Source of the DNA: Lentzea xinjiangensis
GTDB lineage: Bacteria > Actinomycetota > Actinomycetes > Mycobacteriales > Pseudonocardiaceae
DNA: 64,000 bases
NCBI RefSeq assembly: GCF_900110955.1
Contig: NZ_FOFR01000010.1
Span: 1 to 64,000 of the forward strand
Direction of reading: 5' to 3'
Below are positions 42,955 through 52,122 of the stretch, piece after piece. A model generated the notes under the pieces. The model did no database searches. It was not told the origin of the DNA and worked only from the letters and a program-made list of their open reading frames with translations. Every line of letters starts with the position of its first letter. Position 1 is the first letter of the stretch. The position numbers and the translations under genes were made by a program.

Positions 42955-43011
42955 ACATGTTCGGTAGTTTAACGGAGGGACGGCCTGTGCCGTCCAGATC
43001 AGGAGACGAAG

Positions 43012-43665
43012 GTGACACCTCCGACCCCGCTGCACCTCAGCCTGGCCGGACAAGCCGTGGACGTCCTGCGCGAACAGGTGCTCACCGGGGAGATCCCCGC
43101 GGGCTCGCGGGTGAACGAGGTCGAGGTGGCGCACAAGCTCGGCATCAGCCGCGGCCCGCTGCGCGAGGCGATCCGGCACCTGGCCTCCGAGGGGCTGCTG
43201 ACGCTCGTGCCGCACCGGGGCGCGTTCGTCCCCGGTGCCGACCCCGGTGACGTGAAGGCGCTGTTCGAGCTGCGCACCGCCCTGGAGTGCGCGGCGGCGG
43301 AGCTGGCGGCGTCCCGCCGCACCGACGTCGACCTGGTGCGGTTGCACGAGGTCTGCGCGGAGAGCCGGCGCAACTACAGGAGCGGGCAGCCGTTCCCGTA
43401 CCGGCTGGACCTCGCGTTCCACCAGGCGCTCATCACCGCGGCCCGCAGCCCGCACATCGCCGAGCAGGTGCGGCTCGTGCAGCAGCGCGTGGTCCTGTTG
43501 CGCAGTGCGCTGGAGGACGACCCGCCGCACCAGCACGCGTCGATGGACGACCACGACGAGCTCGTCAAGGCGGTCGAGGACGGTGACGCGGCCAGGGCGT
43601 CGACCGTGATGCGCCGGCACCTCTCCAGGGTGTGCGCGCAGATGCTGACGAGCCTGAACCACTAG
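43012..43665 (+). CDS. GntR-family regulator (FCD subfamily)
   Basis: A 217-residue regulator. The N-terminal winged helix shows QAVDVLREQVLTGEIPAGSR, NEVEVAHKLGISRGPLREAI and LASEGLLTLVPHRGAFV. The C-terminal FCD domain has a metal/ligand pattern: LDLAFHQALITAARS (D-x3-H) and a later DDHDELVKAVEDGD plus MRRHL. It probably represses the divergent asparaginase gene and responds to a carboxylic acid or amino acid. The GTG at 43012 has GGAGACGAAG upstream. Confidence 0.9.
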   Translation: MTPPTPLHLSLAGQAVDVLREQVLTGEIPAGSRVNEVEVAHKLGISRGPLREAIRHLASEGLLTLVPHRGAFVPGADPGDVKALFELRTALECAAAELAASRRTDVDLVRLHEVCAESRRNYRSGQPFPYRLDLAFHQALITAARSPHIAEQVRLVQQRVVLLRSALEDDPPHQHASMDDHDELVKAVEDGDAARASTVMRRHLSRVCAQMLTSLNH

Positions 43666-43722
43666 CTGCGTCGGTCGGCGCCCCGGCTGCCGGAAAGCGT
43701 TGCGGCGGGGTGCTCGGCCCCG

Positions 43723-44103
43723 TCAGCGCAGGACGGTGCTGAGGAACGCGTCCGCGTCGAACCGCTCGGTGCCGGGCGCCACGAGCCGGTAGGTGGCGTC
43801 GAGGAACTTGCGCAGCTTGCTCGCCGGCAGCCGGAAGACCGTCACGTGCTGGTCGGAGATCAGCTCCAGCAGCAGCGAGCGGCCCACGGGGCGCAACCGC
43901 ACGTCGCCGTCCCCCGCGGGCGACGACAGGCCCTCGGCCAGCAGCGCCCTGCCCACGACCCAGGTCGCCACCGCGCCGCCGGAGTGGAACCTCATCGTCA
44001 CCGCGAACGGGTCGTCGGCCTGGTAGATGAACTCGGTCTCCACCGGGGCGGTGGCGCCGTCCGGACGGACGAAGTCGAGGACGGTGCGTGTTGCGACCCG
44101 CAT
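43723..44103 (-). CDS. SsgA-like sporulation/cell-division regulator
   Basis: A 126-residue SsgA-like protein (SALP family), found only in morphologically complex actinomycetes, where members position FtsZ or remodel the wall during sporulation. Features: a beta-rich core with VETEFIYQADDPFAVTMRFH, WVVGRALLAEGLSSPAGDGDV and RLRPVGRSLLLELIS. The ATG at 44103 has AGGGAG 6 bases upstream. Which of the SALP types (SsgA-G) it belongs to cannot be told from this sequence alone. Confidence 0.88.
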   Translation of the reverse strand: MRVATRTVLDFVRPDGATAPVETEFIYQADDPFAVTMRFHSGGAVATWVVGRALLAEGLSSPAGDGDVRLRPVGRSLLLELISDQHVTVFRLPASKLRKFLDATYRLVAPGTERFDADAFLSTVLR

Positions 44104-44279
44104 CGGGACTCCCTGAGTGTTCGCTTGCCTTCACCTGTTCTGACGTGCCGGACGGCTGATCGGTTCATCGCGGCTTGTCGCGGCGGCCGGGTGACCGGCT
44201 CTGGCGGGCGCTGTGCGAACGCGGCCGGTGCTCGGGCAGCGGGCGTCGACGGGGGCGGACCGGCGTGGGTGTGCGGATT

Positions 44280-45002
44280 TCAGCGGCTGCCCGCTCCGGA
44301 CCACCGGAGCCGTCCGACGAGCACCTGCCTGCCGCCCGCGCTCGTGCGGAACTCCCCCGTGGGCCAGTGCTCGATCCGCAGCTCGTCGCCGGGCAGCACC
44401 GGTGCGGTGAACCGGACGTGCAGCTCGGTGAAGCGCTTGCCGCGCACGGTGATCCCGAGCGTGCACAGGCCGTGCAGGATCGGGCGGGCGAACCCCGCCC
44501 TCCTCGCGAACTCCGGGTCGTGGTGCATCGGGTTCACGTCGCCGGTCTCGCGGTAGCGCAGCGCCTGGTCCTGCGCGGTCAGGAAGTGGCCGACCTCGGG
44601 GGCCGTCGCGGGAACGGTGAACTCGCGCGTCCCACCGCGGTCACCGCCGAAGCCGCCCTCGCCCTTGACGAAGCACGACGAGCGGGTGCGCGCGAACTCC
44701 GACTCCCAGGTGCTGACGACCAGGGCGCCGGAGCCCTTGTCGTGGATGTCGGTGACGGTCCTGGTGACGACCGCGGAGCCCGCGACCGGGAACTCGCGGT
44801 GCAGCCACAGCGACTGCTCGGCGTGCAGCACCTGCGTCATGTCGGCGCCGGTCAGGCCGAGCTGCGGGCCGCCGTGCTGCAGCACCGGGATGGCGAACGC
44901 GGGGGAGTGGCCGCCGACCGCCGCCGCGTACACCTCGGCGTCGCCGGCCGACCAGGTGCGGACCTGTCGTTCGACGACGCCGAGGATGTCGTGGTGCAGC
45001 AT
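44280..45002 (-). CDS. MaoC-like acyl-CoA hydratase
   Basis: A 240-residue hot-dog-fold protein of the MaoC/hydratase 2 type. The hydratase motif is in the second half: YRETGDVNPMHHDPEFARR (catalytic Asp and His) followed by GFARPILHGLCTLG. The first half is a partner hot-dog fold. It hydrates 2-enoyl-CoA. It is the last gene of a unit with two acyl-CoA dehydrogenases; its start is 15 bases from the preceding stop. Confidence 0.88.
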   Translation of the reverse strand: MLHHDILGVVERQVRTWSAGDAEVYAAAVGGHSPAFAIPVLQHGGPQLGLTGADMTQVLHAEQSLWLHREFPVAGSAVVTRTVTDIHDKGSGALVVSTWESEFARTRSSCFVKGEGGFGGDRGGTREFTVPATAPEVGHFLTAQDQALRYRETGDVNPMHHDPEFARRAGFARPILHGLCTLGITVRGKRFTELHVRFTAPVLPGDELRIEHWPTGEFRTSAGGRQVLVGRLRWSGAGSR

Positions 45003-45017
45003 TGCTCCACGATAGGA

Positions 45018-46187
45018 CTAGCCGAGCGTGCCGCGGACGTTGGCGTGGCCCTTGAGCAGGTTGCGCGCAATGGTGCGGCGCTGGATCTCGTCGGTGCCCT
45101 CGTAGATGCGCAGCAGCCGCAGCTCGCGGTACCAGCGCTCGATCGGCAGCTCGCGGGTGTAGCCCATGCCGCCGTGGATCTGCAGGACCCGGTCGACGAT
45201 CTCGTTGGCCTTGACGCCGCCGTAGAGCTTCGCGATCGACTGGGCCTGCCGCGAGTCCTGCTTCTGGTCGACGAGCCACGCGGCGTGCAGCACGAGCCAG
45301 CGCAGCGCCTCGATCTCGACCGCAGAGTCGGCGATCATCCACTGGATGGCCTGGTACTCGGCGATGGGCTGGCCGAACGTGACGCGGTTGCGGGCCTGCT
45401 CGATCGCCATCTCGACCAGCCGCTCGACGCTGCCGAGCGCGCGGGCGGGCAGCAGGTAGCGGCCCTGGCCGATCCACTGCATCGCGAGGTGGAAGCCCTT
45501 GCCGACCTCACCGAGGACGTTCTCCTCCGGCACCCGCACGTTGTCGAACACGAGCGCCGCGGGACCCCACTGGCCCATCGTCGGGATGGGCTCGGACTTC
45601 CAGCCCATGTCGCGGTCGACGAGGAAGCACGTGACGCCGCCGTCGGCGCCCTTCTCCTTGTCGGTCACCGCGAACACCATCACGAAGTCGGCCTCGTTGC
45701 CCTGCGTGATGAACGTCTTCTCACCGTTGATGACCCACTCGGCACCGTCCTTGACGGCGGACGTGCGGATGGCCTTGGCGTCGCTGCCGGCGCCGGGCTC
45801 GGTGATCGCGAAGCACGAGACGCGGTCGCCGGAGATCGTCGGCAGCAGGTAGCGCTGCTTCTGCTCCTCGTTGCCGTGGAAGAGGATGTTGTCCGCGTAG
45901 CCGCCGAACCGGAACGGCACGAAGCTGCGCCCCAGCTCGACCTCGAGGAGGGCGGCCATCACCGCGCTCAGCCCCATGCCGCCGTACTCCTGCGGCGTCA
46001 GCACACCGAAGAAGCCGGCCTGCTTGGCCTTGTCCTGCAACGCCTTGAGCTCGTCCTTGGGCAGCCCCGGCTGGCCCGCGCGCTCGCGGCGCAGCACCTC
46101 CGGCTCCAGCGGGACGATCTCCTTGCGCACGAAGGTCCGCACCCAGTCGCGGATCTCCTTCTGCTCTGCGTCGAGCGTGAAGTCCAT
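45018..46187 (-). CDS. Acyl-CoA dehydrogenase
   Basis: A 389-residue FAD-dependent acyl-CoA dehydrogenase. Signatures: CFAITEPGAGSDAKAIRT, GEKTFITQGNEADFVMVF, and the C-terminal RIYEGTDEIQRRTIARNLL containing the usual Glu. It forms a 2-enoyl-CoA. It lies between a second dehydrogenase (10-base gap) and the MaoC hydratase, a layout for degradation of an unusual acyl chain, branched or steroid-like. The TetR gene upstream of the operon probably controls it. Confidence 0.92.
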   Translation of the reverse strand: MDFTLDAEQKEIRDWVRTFVRKEIVPLEPEVLRRERAGQPGLPKDELKALQDKAKQAGFFGVLTPQEYGGMGLSAVMAALLEVELGRSFVPFRFGGYADNILFHGNEEQKQRYLLPTISGDRVSCFAITEPGAGSDAKAIRTSAVKDGAEWVINGEKTFITQGNEADFVMVFAVTDKEKGADGGVTCFLVDRDMGWKSEPIPTMGQWGPAALVFDNVRVPEENVLGEVGKGFHLAMQWIGQGRYLLPARALGSVERLVEMAIEQARNRVTFGQPIAEYQAIQWMIADSAVEIEALRWLVLHAAWLVDQKQDSRQAQSIAKLYGGVKANEIVDRVLQIHGGMGYTRELPIERWYRELRLLRIYEGTDEIQRRTIARNLLKGHANVRGTLG

Positions 46188-46197
46188 TGCTTTCCCT

Positions 46198-47343
46198 TCA
46201 GACGAACGCGTTGATGCCCGTCAGCGCGCGACCGATGAGCAGTTTCTGAATCTGGCTGGTGCCCTCGTAGAGGGTGGTGACGCGGGCGTCCCGGAGGTAC
46301 TTGCCCACCGGGTACTCGTCGATGTAGCCGTAGCCGCCGAAGACCTGGATGGCGTTGTTGGCGACCCTGACCGCGGCCTCGCTGGCGTAGAGCTTCGCCA
46401 TCGACGCCTCGGTGCGGAACGGCAGGCCCCGGTCGGCGAGGTCGGCCACGCGCCAGGTGAGCAGGCGCGCGGCGTCGGTCTCCACGGCCATGTCCGCGAG
46501 GAGCTCCTGGACGAGCTGGAACCCCGCGATGGGCTTGCCGAACTGCTCGCGTTCCCCGGCGTACCGCAGCGCGGCCTCGAGCGCGCCCCGCGCGGCGCCG
46601 ACGCAGCCCGCCGCGACGGACATGCGACCCTTGTCCAGTGCGCTCATGGCGAGCTTGAAGCCCTCGTCGCTCAGCAGGGCCTCCTGCGGCACCTCGACGT
46701 CGTCGAGGGTGATCTCGGCGGTGGCCTGGCCGCGCATGCCGAGCTTGCCCTTGATCTCGGTGGCGGTGAAGCCCTCGCTGCCGGTCGGGACCAGGAACGC
46801 GCTGACGCCCTTCGGCCCCGGCCCTCCGGTGCGGGCGAAGACCAGCGCGACGTCCGCCCACGTGCCGTTGGTGATGAAGACCTTGCGGCCGTTGATGCGG
46901 TAGCCGCCGGCCGTCCTGGTGGCCCTGGTGACGAGACTGCCGGCGTCGCTGCCGGTGCCGGGTTCGGTGAGGGCGAAGCAGCCGATCTGCTCGCCGCTGG
47001 TCAGGCCCGGCAGCCAGCGCTGCTTCTGCTCCTCGGTGCCGTGCGCGGCGATCGACTTGGCGACCAGGCCGAGCGAGACCGAGATGATCCCCCGGACGGC
47101 GGAGTCACCGCGGGCGATCTCCTCGAGCACCAGGCAGTAGGCGAGGTTGTCGCCGCCGGACCCGCCGTAGCGCTCGTCGACGCCCAGCCCGAGGAACCCG
47201 ACCTCGCCGAGCGCCGGGACCAGGTCCCGGTCGATCGCCTCCTCGCGGTCCCAGCGCGTGGCGTGCGGGACCACGCGGTCGTCGGTGAAGCGCCGCGCCA
47301 GCTCCCTGAGCTGCCGGTGCTCGTCCGAAAGCGTCAGATCCAC
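46198..47343 (-). CDS. Acyl-CoA dehydrogenase, promoter-proximal copy
   Basis: A 381-residue paralogue of the downstream dehydrogenase. It shows CFALTEPGTGSDAGSLVT, GRKVFITNGTWADVALVF, FGGYGYIDEYPVGKYLRD and TLYEGTSQIQKLLIGRAL. Both paralogues are complete, so the pair may form a hetero-oligomer or act on different intermediates. The ATG at 47343 lies 13 bases from a near-perfect palindrome shared with the divergent TetR gene. Confidence 0.92.
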   Translation of the reverse strand: MDLTLSDEHRQLRELARRFTDDRVVPHATRWDREEAIDRDLVPALGEVGFLGLGVDERYGGSGGDNLAYCLVLEEIARGDSAVRGIISVSLGLVAKSIAAHGTEEQKQRWLPGLTSGEQIGCFALTEPGTGSDAGSLVTRATRTAGGYRINGRKVFITNGTWADVALVFARTGGPGPKGVSAFLVPTGSEGFTATEIKGKLGMRGQATAEITLDDVEVPQEALLSDEGFKLAMSALDKGRMSVAAGCVGAARGALEAALRYAGEREQFGKPIAGFQLVQELLADMAVETDAARLLTWRVADLADRGLPFRTEASMAKLYASEAAVRVANNAIQVFGGYGYIDEYPVGKYLRDARVTTLYEGTSQIQKLLIGRALTGINAFV

Positions 47344-47355
47344 CGATCCTCCCCA

Positions 47356-47378
47356 TTAACCGAACAGTGTTAGGTTAA
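47356..47378. promoter_or_regulatory. 23-bp TetR operator between divergent genes
   Basis: Arms ttaacc (47356-47361) and ggttaa (47373-47378) are perfectly inverted, and inner aaca/tgtt pairs continue the symmetry around a central base; only two base pairs and the centre do not match. It lies between the acyl-CoA dehydrogenase and TetR starts and ends 5 bases before the TetR ATG. Autorepression and control of the operon are the natural reading. Confidence 0.78.
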
Positions 47379-47383
47379 CTCAC

Positions 47384-47983
47384 ATGCCGCGGCCGAGCAC
47401 CCCTCTGCTGAGCCCCGACCGCATCAGGTCGGTCGCCCTGGCCATCATCGACCGCGACGGGCTCGACGGCCTGTCCATGCGCAAGCTCGCCGCCGAGCTC
47501 GGCGTGCAGGCCGCGTCGCTCTACGGGCACGTCCGCACCAAGGACCAGCTGCTCAACGACGTCGCCGCGACGATCCTGTCGTCGGTCGACGTGTCCGGCT
47601 TCTCCTCAGGCTGGCGCGAGGGCCTGATCCGGTGCGCCCGCTCCTACCGGGAAGCGCTCTCGTCGCACCCGAACATCGTCCCGTTCCTCGCCTACGGCCC
47701 GGCCGGCCGGGAGGAGTCCCTGCGGCGGCTGGACATCCTGCACGGCGCGCTGGTCGACGCCGGCTGGTCGCGCCGCGAGGCCACGATGATCGCCGCGGGG
47801 TTGATGTACATCGTGTTCGGGTCGGCATTGAGCTCGTTCTCCAGCGGCTTCTCGTCCGATCCCGCCGACTACACCGGCCGCTACCCGCACCTCGACCGCG
47901 CCCACCTGCTGCCCGGCGTCGCCCGCGAGCTGGACCGCGACAGCTTCGAGCTGGCGCTCGCGGCGTTCGTCCGCGGCCTCTAG
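47384..47983 (+). CDS. TetR-family regulator (TetR_C-like)
   Basis: A 199-residue TetR repressor. The DNA-binding domain covers residues ~9-55: DRIRSVALAIIDRDGLDGLS, RKLAAELGVQAASLYGHVRTKDQLL split across two helices. The rest is an all-helical ligand domain similar to TetR_C proteins. It is divergent from the acyl-CoA dehydrogenase operon with a good shared operator, so it should derepress those genes in response to the acyl-CoA substrate. Confidence 0.9.
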   Translation: MPRPSTPLLSPDRIRSVALAIIDRDGLDGLSMRKLAAELGVQAASLYGHVRTKDQLLNDVAATILSSVDVSGFSSGWREGLIRCARSYREALSSHPNIVPFLAYGPAGREESLRRLDILHGALVDAGWSRREATMIAAGLMYIVFGSALSSFSSGFSSDPADYTGRYPHLDRAHLLPGVARELDRDSFELALAAFVRGL

Positions 47984-47993
47984 TGTTCGCCGC

Positions 47994-49001
47994 GTGGCTG
48001 CTGCGAAGTCGAAAGCGATCGAGCTCGAGGTCGGTGACCAGCTCGTGCGGGTGTCCAACCCGGACAAGCCGTACTTCCCCGCGCGGGGCATCACCAAGGG
48101 CCAGGTGGTCGAGTACTACCGCACGGTGGCGCCTGTCCTGCTGACGGTGCTGCGCGACCGCCCGGTGGTGCTGAAGCGGTTCGTCGACGGCGTCGAGGGC
48201 GAGGCGTTCTACCAGAAGCGCGTGCCCAAGGGCGCTCCTCCGTACGTGGAGACCGTGCAGGTGCGCTTCCCATCCGGCCGCCCCGCCGACGAGATCTGCC
48301 CGACCTCCGAGGCGGTCGTCGTGTGGGCCGCGAACCTCGGCACGTTCGACTTCCACCCCTGGCCGGTGCGGCGTCCCGACGTCGACCACCCGGACGAGCT
48401 GCGCATCGACCTCGACCCGCAGCCGGGCACGGACTTCTCCGACGCGGCCCGCGTCGCCGGGGTGCTGCGCGAGGTGCTCGCCGACGCGGGCCTGGTCGGC
48501 TACCCCAAGACCTCCGGCGGCCGCGGCATCCACGTCGCGGTCAGGATCCGCCCCTCCTGGGACTTCGTCGACGTCCGGCACGCGGTGATCGCCCTGGCCC
48601 GCGAGGTGGAGAAGCGGGCGCCGTCGCTCGCCACCTCGGCCTGGTGGAAGGAAGAACGCGGTTCCCGGGTCTTCATCGACTTCAACCAGGCCGCCCGCGA
48701 CCGCACGATCGCCTCGGCGTGGTCGGTGCGGGGAACCCCGCGCGCGACCGTGTCGACCCCGGTGACGTGGGACGATCTGTCCACTGTGGACCCTGACGAC
48801 TTCGACGTGCTGACCGTGCCGGAGTACCTGCGGGAGCGGGGCGACCCGCACGCGGGCCTGGACTCCGAGGCGTTCGGGATCGAGACGTTGCTGGAGTGGT
48901 ACGCGGCCGATCCGCGCGGGGAGATGCCGTACCCGCCGGACTACCCGAAGATGCCGGGCGAGCCGGTGCGGGTGCAGCCGTCGCGCGCCCGCAAGCAGTA
49001 A
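47994..49001 (+). CDS. LigD-type polymerase domain protein (NHEJ)
   Basis: A 335-residue stand-alone archaeo-eukaryotic primase-type polymerase, the PolDom of LigD. It fills gaps at double-strand breaks during non-homologous end joining, often with ribonucleotides. The metal-binding DxD is D139/D141 (LRIDLDPQPG), and other motifs are YPKTSGGRGIHVAVRI and ARDRTIASAWSVRGTP. GTG 47994 starts it, 10 bases after the TetR stop. The nuclease and ligase domains of LigD are absent; a ligase protein occurs 6.6 kb away. No Ku gene lies in the window. Confidence 0.9.
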   Translation: MAAAKSKAIELEVGDQLVRVSNPDKPYFPARGITKGQVVEYYRTVAPVLLTVLRDRPVVLKRFVDGVEGEAFYQKRVPKGAPPYVETVQVRFPSGRPADEICPTSEAVVVWAANLGTFDFHPWPVRRPDVDHPDELRIDLDPQPGTDFSDAARVAGVLREVLADAGLVGYPKTSGGRGIHVAVRIRPSWDFVDVRHAVIALAREVEKRAPSLATSAWWKEERGSRVFIDFNQAARDRTIASAWSVRGTPRATVSTPVTWDDLSTVDPDDFDVLTVPEYLRERGDPHAGLDSEAFGIETLLEWYAADPRGEMPYPPDYPKMPGEPVRVQPSRARKQ

Positions 49002-49032
49002 CAGCGGCCCGTCCGGCTTCGATCTTCCCGGC

Positions 49033-51582
49033 ATGGTGGGGATCTCGGTCGTCAGCGCGCGGGTGCGGACGGCGATGGAAGAGCGGGTCGCCGGGTCGGA
49101 ACAGCAGATGTCGGCCTCGGTGCGCCGGCGCCTGGTGGGCTACCTGCGCAGCAGCGACTGCGTCAGCCTGATCGAGCTCCTCTGCAACGTGGAGCACTCG
49201 TCACAGGCGGACAACCCCCGGCTCGCGGATCGTCGGCAGCTGCGCGAGGCCTTCCGCGAGGAGTTCGTCCGTGCCGTCCGGATCGACGTGGCGGAGTCGC
49301 GCGAGTTCGCCGCCGGCCTGTGGGCGGAAGCCGAGCGCGTGGTGCGCGAGCTCGCGGGGAAGGTGCCCGGCAGCGACAAGATCGTGATCAGGGCGACCGG
49401 GCCGGAGCGGCCGGTGCGGGAACGGCTCGCGCTCGCCATCGACGAGGCTCGGCACCGCGTGGCACTCGACATCGGGGTGGTGATCCGGCAGGCGACGGCT
49501 GCCGCGCACGAGCGCATGATCATGCCGCACTCCAAGGCGGACTACCGGTTCTTGATGGAGCAGATCTACGTGCCGCGCGTGGTCCAGGCGACCGGTCCGC
49601 GCGGTCTGCGGGAAACCCGGATCCACGAGACCGCGCTGACGGCGCGCAGGTTCGTGGTGGTGGGCAATCCCGGCGCCGGCAAAAGCACGTTCATCCGGCG
49701 TCTCGTGCACCGGGTCGCCGGCGATGACGACCGCGTGGTGCCGATGGTCTTGCTGCTGAAACAGCACCAGGCGTTGCGGGAGGACTTCGCCACGACCCTT
49801 GCGCGGGAGCTGCGGCCCTTGGTGCAGCGCGAAGTGCGAAGGCAGGAGATCGCGGACCTGTTCGACTCCGGTGCGGGGCTCGTCGTGTTCGACGGGCTCG
49901 ACGAAGTGGGCGATGCGAACGAGCGCCGGACCGCGGTCGCCGCCATCGAAGCGTTCGCGGCCCGCTTCCCGTTGGCGCGCATAGTGGTCACTTGCCGCGA
50001 GGAGAGCTATCCGGTCGCGAGGCTCGATGGCGAGACGTTTCCCGTCTACCGGCTGCCTGACTTCGACCAGGCGCAGGTGGGGCTGTACGTGCACACGTGG
50101 TTCGAGCTGGTTCCGCACCACGCGCTGAGTTCGCAGTCGCGGGCGACGGCGTTCCTGCACGACAGCGAGCACGTCCACGACTTGAGATCCAACCCGTTGA
50201 TGTTGTCGTTGTTATGCATGCTCTATCAGAACGAGGGATACATTCCGGAGAACACAGCGGACGTCTACCGGGAATGTGCCGAGCTGATGCTGGTGCGGTG
50301 GGACGCCGTCTCCCACGTGCCGTCGCTGATCAAGTCATCGGTCAAACTCGCGAAGATCCTCGTGCAGGAGCTTGCCCGCTACTTCTTCTTCGAGCTCGAC
50401 GGCAGGGAAGCCGCTACGGAGAAGACGTTGCGGCGCCTCGTGGTCGCACACCTGGAAGCGCGGGAGGAAGAGGTCACCCGCACGTACCACCAGCAAGCGC
50501 AGGACTTCCTCGACTACTGCGCCGAGCGGGCATGGGTGCTCACCCAGGTCGACACGACGCCCGACGGTGAGCGGCTCTTCGGCTTCACCCATCGGACTTT
50601 CATGGAGTACTACACAGCCTGCCACGTTCTGCGCACGCACGAGAGCGCCGAAGAGCTCGTGGCCTGCCTGCTGCCGATGATCACGTCGGGCAAGAGCCAC
50701 GTCGTGCCCTTGGTCGCGTTGCAGGTCTACGACATGAACCGGGCCGACGGCGGAGACACCTGCCTGCGGCTGTTCCTCGATGCGGCGGAGAACGGGCTCG
50801 GCCGATCGGCCGAAGTCGCGTTGATCATGTTCTGCCTGGGCTTCCTGGAGCACAACACCGCTCACCACGCGACCGTCGAGGCGTTGCTGGAACACGCCTT
50901 CGCACTGCTCGGTGCGACGGGCTCGCTCGAGCTGAGGGCGGTGCTGGTCAAGCTCAGAGGGTGGAGGAAAGCTCGTGTCGCGTCGGCGGCGCGGGCTGTC
51001 ATCGCGCGCACGGCGGACCGCCGGGACGAGTTCGCCGACATCCGGCTCGGGGCTGGTCTGGTCGTGCGAGAACCCGCTGTGGCGTACGAGGTCGCGTTGG
51101 GGGAAGCACGGCACAACCTGGCGGACCCGGCACGCTTCGTCCTGCGGCACCGCAGGCGCACGCTGGTCTACGCCCTTCTTCCCGGAGACGGCACCGAGTA
51201 CGTGGCCGGCCCGCTCATGCGGGCGTGCGGAGAGGGCGGGCGCCTCGCCATGATCGCCTTCGGCCCTTACCTCGTCGTGGGGTTGACCGATCTGCTCCCC
51301 ATCCCCGCCTCGGTCGTGCCGAAGCTCGTGGCGAACCTCGTCACACCGATGCCGATCGACTGGTTCACCGGCCTGTTCTGCGTCATCGCCGCCGCGGCGT
51401 TCGAGGTGGGACTCGGTTGCCGGGTGTCCGGCGGGTTGTTCGACCCGCCGACCGGTTCTCGTCAGCGGCTCGGCGAGTACCTGCTGGCAGCGTGTCCGGA
51501 CAGTGGCGGTCTGGAGGCGCTGCGCGGTTGCCTGCGGCGCTGGACGGCCGAGGAGATGTCGTTCGTCGACCTCACCCGCTGA
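49033..51582 (+). CDS. NACHT-domain NTPase
   Basis: An 849-residue STAND NTPase. The N-terminal ~200 residues are helical and unrecognised, perhaps an NNH-type module. The NACHT domain has Walker A VVVGNPGAGKSTF (208-220), Walker B LVVFDGLDEVGD (283-294), and sensor pieces RIVVTCREESYPVARL and FTHRTFMEYYTACHVL. The C-terminal ~300 residues have no recognised repeats (no TPR, WD40 or LRR) but contain helical, HEAT-like sequence and a hydrophobic stretch around ~735-775. Bacterial NACHT proteins have been shown to act in phage defence by sensing infection. The ATG at 49033 is likely; GTG 49036 is also in frame. Confidence 0.88.
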   Translation: MVGISVVSARVRTAMEERVAGSEQQMSASVRRRLVGYLRSSDCVSLIELLCNVEHSSQADNPRLADRRQLREAFREEFVRAVRIDVAESREFAAGLWAEAERVVRELAGKVPGSDKIVIRATGPERPVRERLALAIDEARHRVALDIGVVIRQATAAAHERMIMPHSKADYRFLMEQIYVPRVVQATGPRGLRETRIHETALTARRFVVVGNPGAGKSTFIRRLVHRVAGDDDRVVPMVLLLKQHQALREDFATTLARELRPLVQREVRRQEIADLFDSGAGLVVFDGLDEVGDANERRTAVAAIEAFAARFPLARIVVTCREESYPVARLDGETFPVYRLPDFDQAQVGLYVHTWFELVPHHALSSQSRATAFLHDSEHVHDLRSNPLMLSLLCMLYQNEGYIPENTADVYRECAELMLVRWDAVSHVPSLIKSSVKLAKILVQELARYFFFELDGREAATEKTLRRLVVAHLEAREEEVTRTYHQQAQDFLDYCAERAWVLTQVDTTPDGERLFGFTHRTFMEYYTACHVLRTHESAEELVACLLPMITSGKSHVVPLVALQVYDMNRADGGDTCLRLFLDAAENGLGRSAEVALIMFCLGFLEHNTAHHATVEALLEHAFALLGATGSLELRAVLVKLRGWRKARVASAARAVIARTADRRDEFADIRLGAGLVVREPAVAYEVALGEARHNLADPARFVLRHRRRTLVYALLPGDGTEYVAGPLMRACGEGGRLAMIAFGPYLVVGLTDLLPIPASVVPKLVANLVTPMPIDWFTGLFCVIAAAAFEVGLGCRVSGGLFDPPTGSRQRLGEYLLAACPDSGGLEALRGCLRRWTAEEMSFVDLTR

Positions 51583-51787
51583 CTTGGTGGTGCGACGGGT
51601 GCCGAAGTGGAGCGCCGGTCGGGAGCCGTGCGCGTCGCACTTCTGCGGCGACCCGCGCCGGTGGCTGGACGGGGCGTGCTCGGCGAACCGCGCCTCCACC
51701 GGGCCGGTGAGTGAGCCAACCGGCTGGACCGGGACCGGATCGGGCTGCCGACCTCGTAGAATGGGGGAGGTGCGAGAGGAGGTCGCC

Positions 51788-51988
51788 ATGGCCCAGCCCT
51801 ATGTCGTGCGGTACGTCGGCGGTCCCCTCGACGGCCGGGTCGACTCGTTGCCGGCCACGCCGGAGGATCCGCGGCAGACCGTGACGTACGTGCACCTGCA
51901 CAGCGGGCCGAAGATCGTGCACATCTACGACCTGTCGTACGCGGTCGAGTACGGGTGTGAATACCGGTTGCGCGCCGACGAGATCTGA
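51788..51988 (+). CDS. Small conserved hypothetical protein
   Basis: A 66-residue soluble protein (MAQPYVVRYVGGPLDGRVDS at the N-terminus) rich in beta-strand-forming residues, with a Tyr/His-rich centre. GAGGAGG stands 5 bases before the ATG, an excellent ribosome binding site. The pattern VRYVGGPLDGR resembles many short actinobacterial and phage proteins, but no function is known. It lies ~200 bases after the NACHT gene and is probably transcribed separately. Confidence 0.75.
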   Translation: MAQPYVVRYVGGPLDGRVDSLPATPEDPRQTVTYVHLHSGPKIVHIYDLSYAVEYGCEYRLRADEI

Positions 51989-52122
51989 CCGCGAGGAGCG
52001 TGAGAGCGCTCTCATGGCGGTTCGACCGTGCTGATGATCTTGCTGACCACCCGGTGCCCGTAAATGTCGGGGGTGTAGGGCATGCTGGGGCACAGGTGTT
52101 CGAACGGTGGGGAGGCAGCGCG

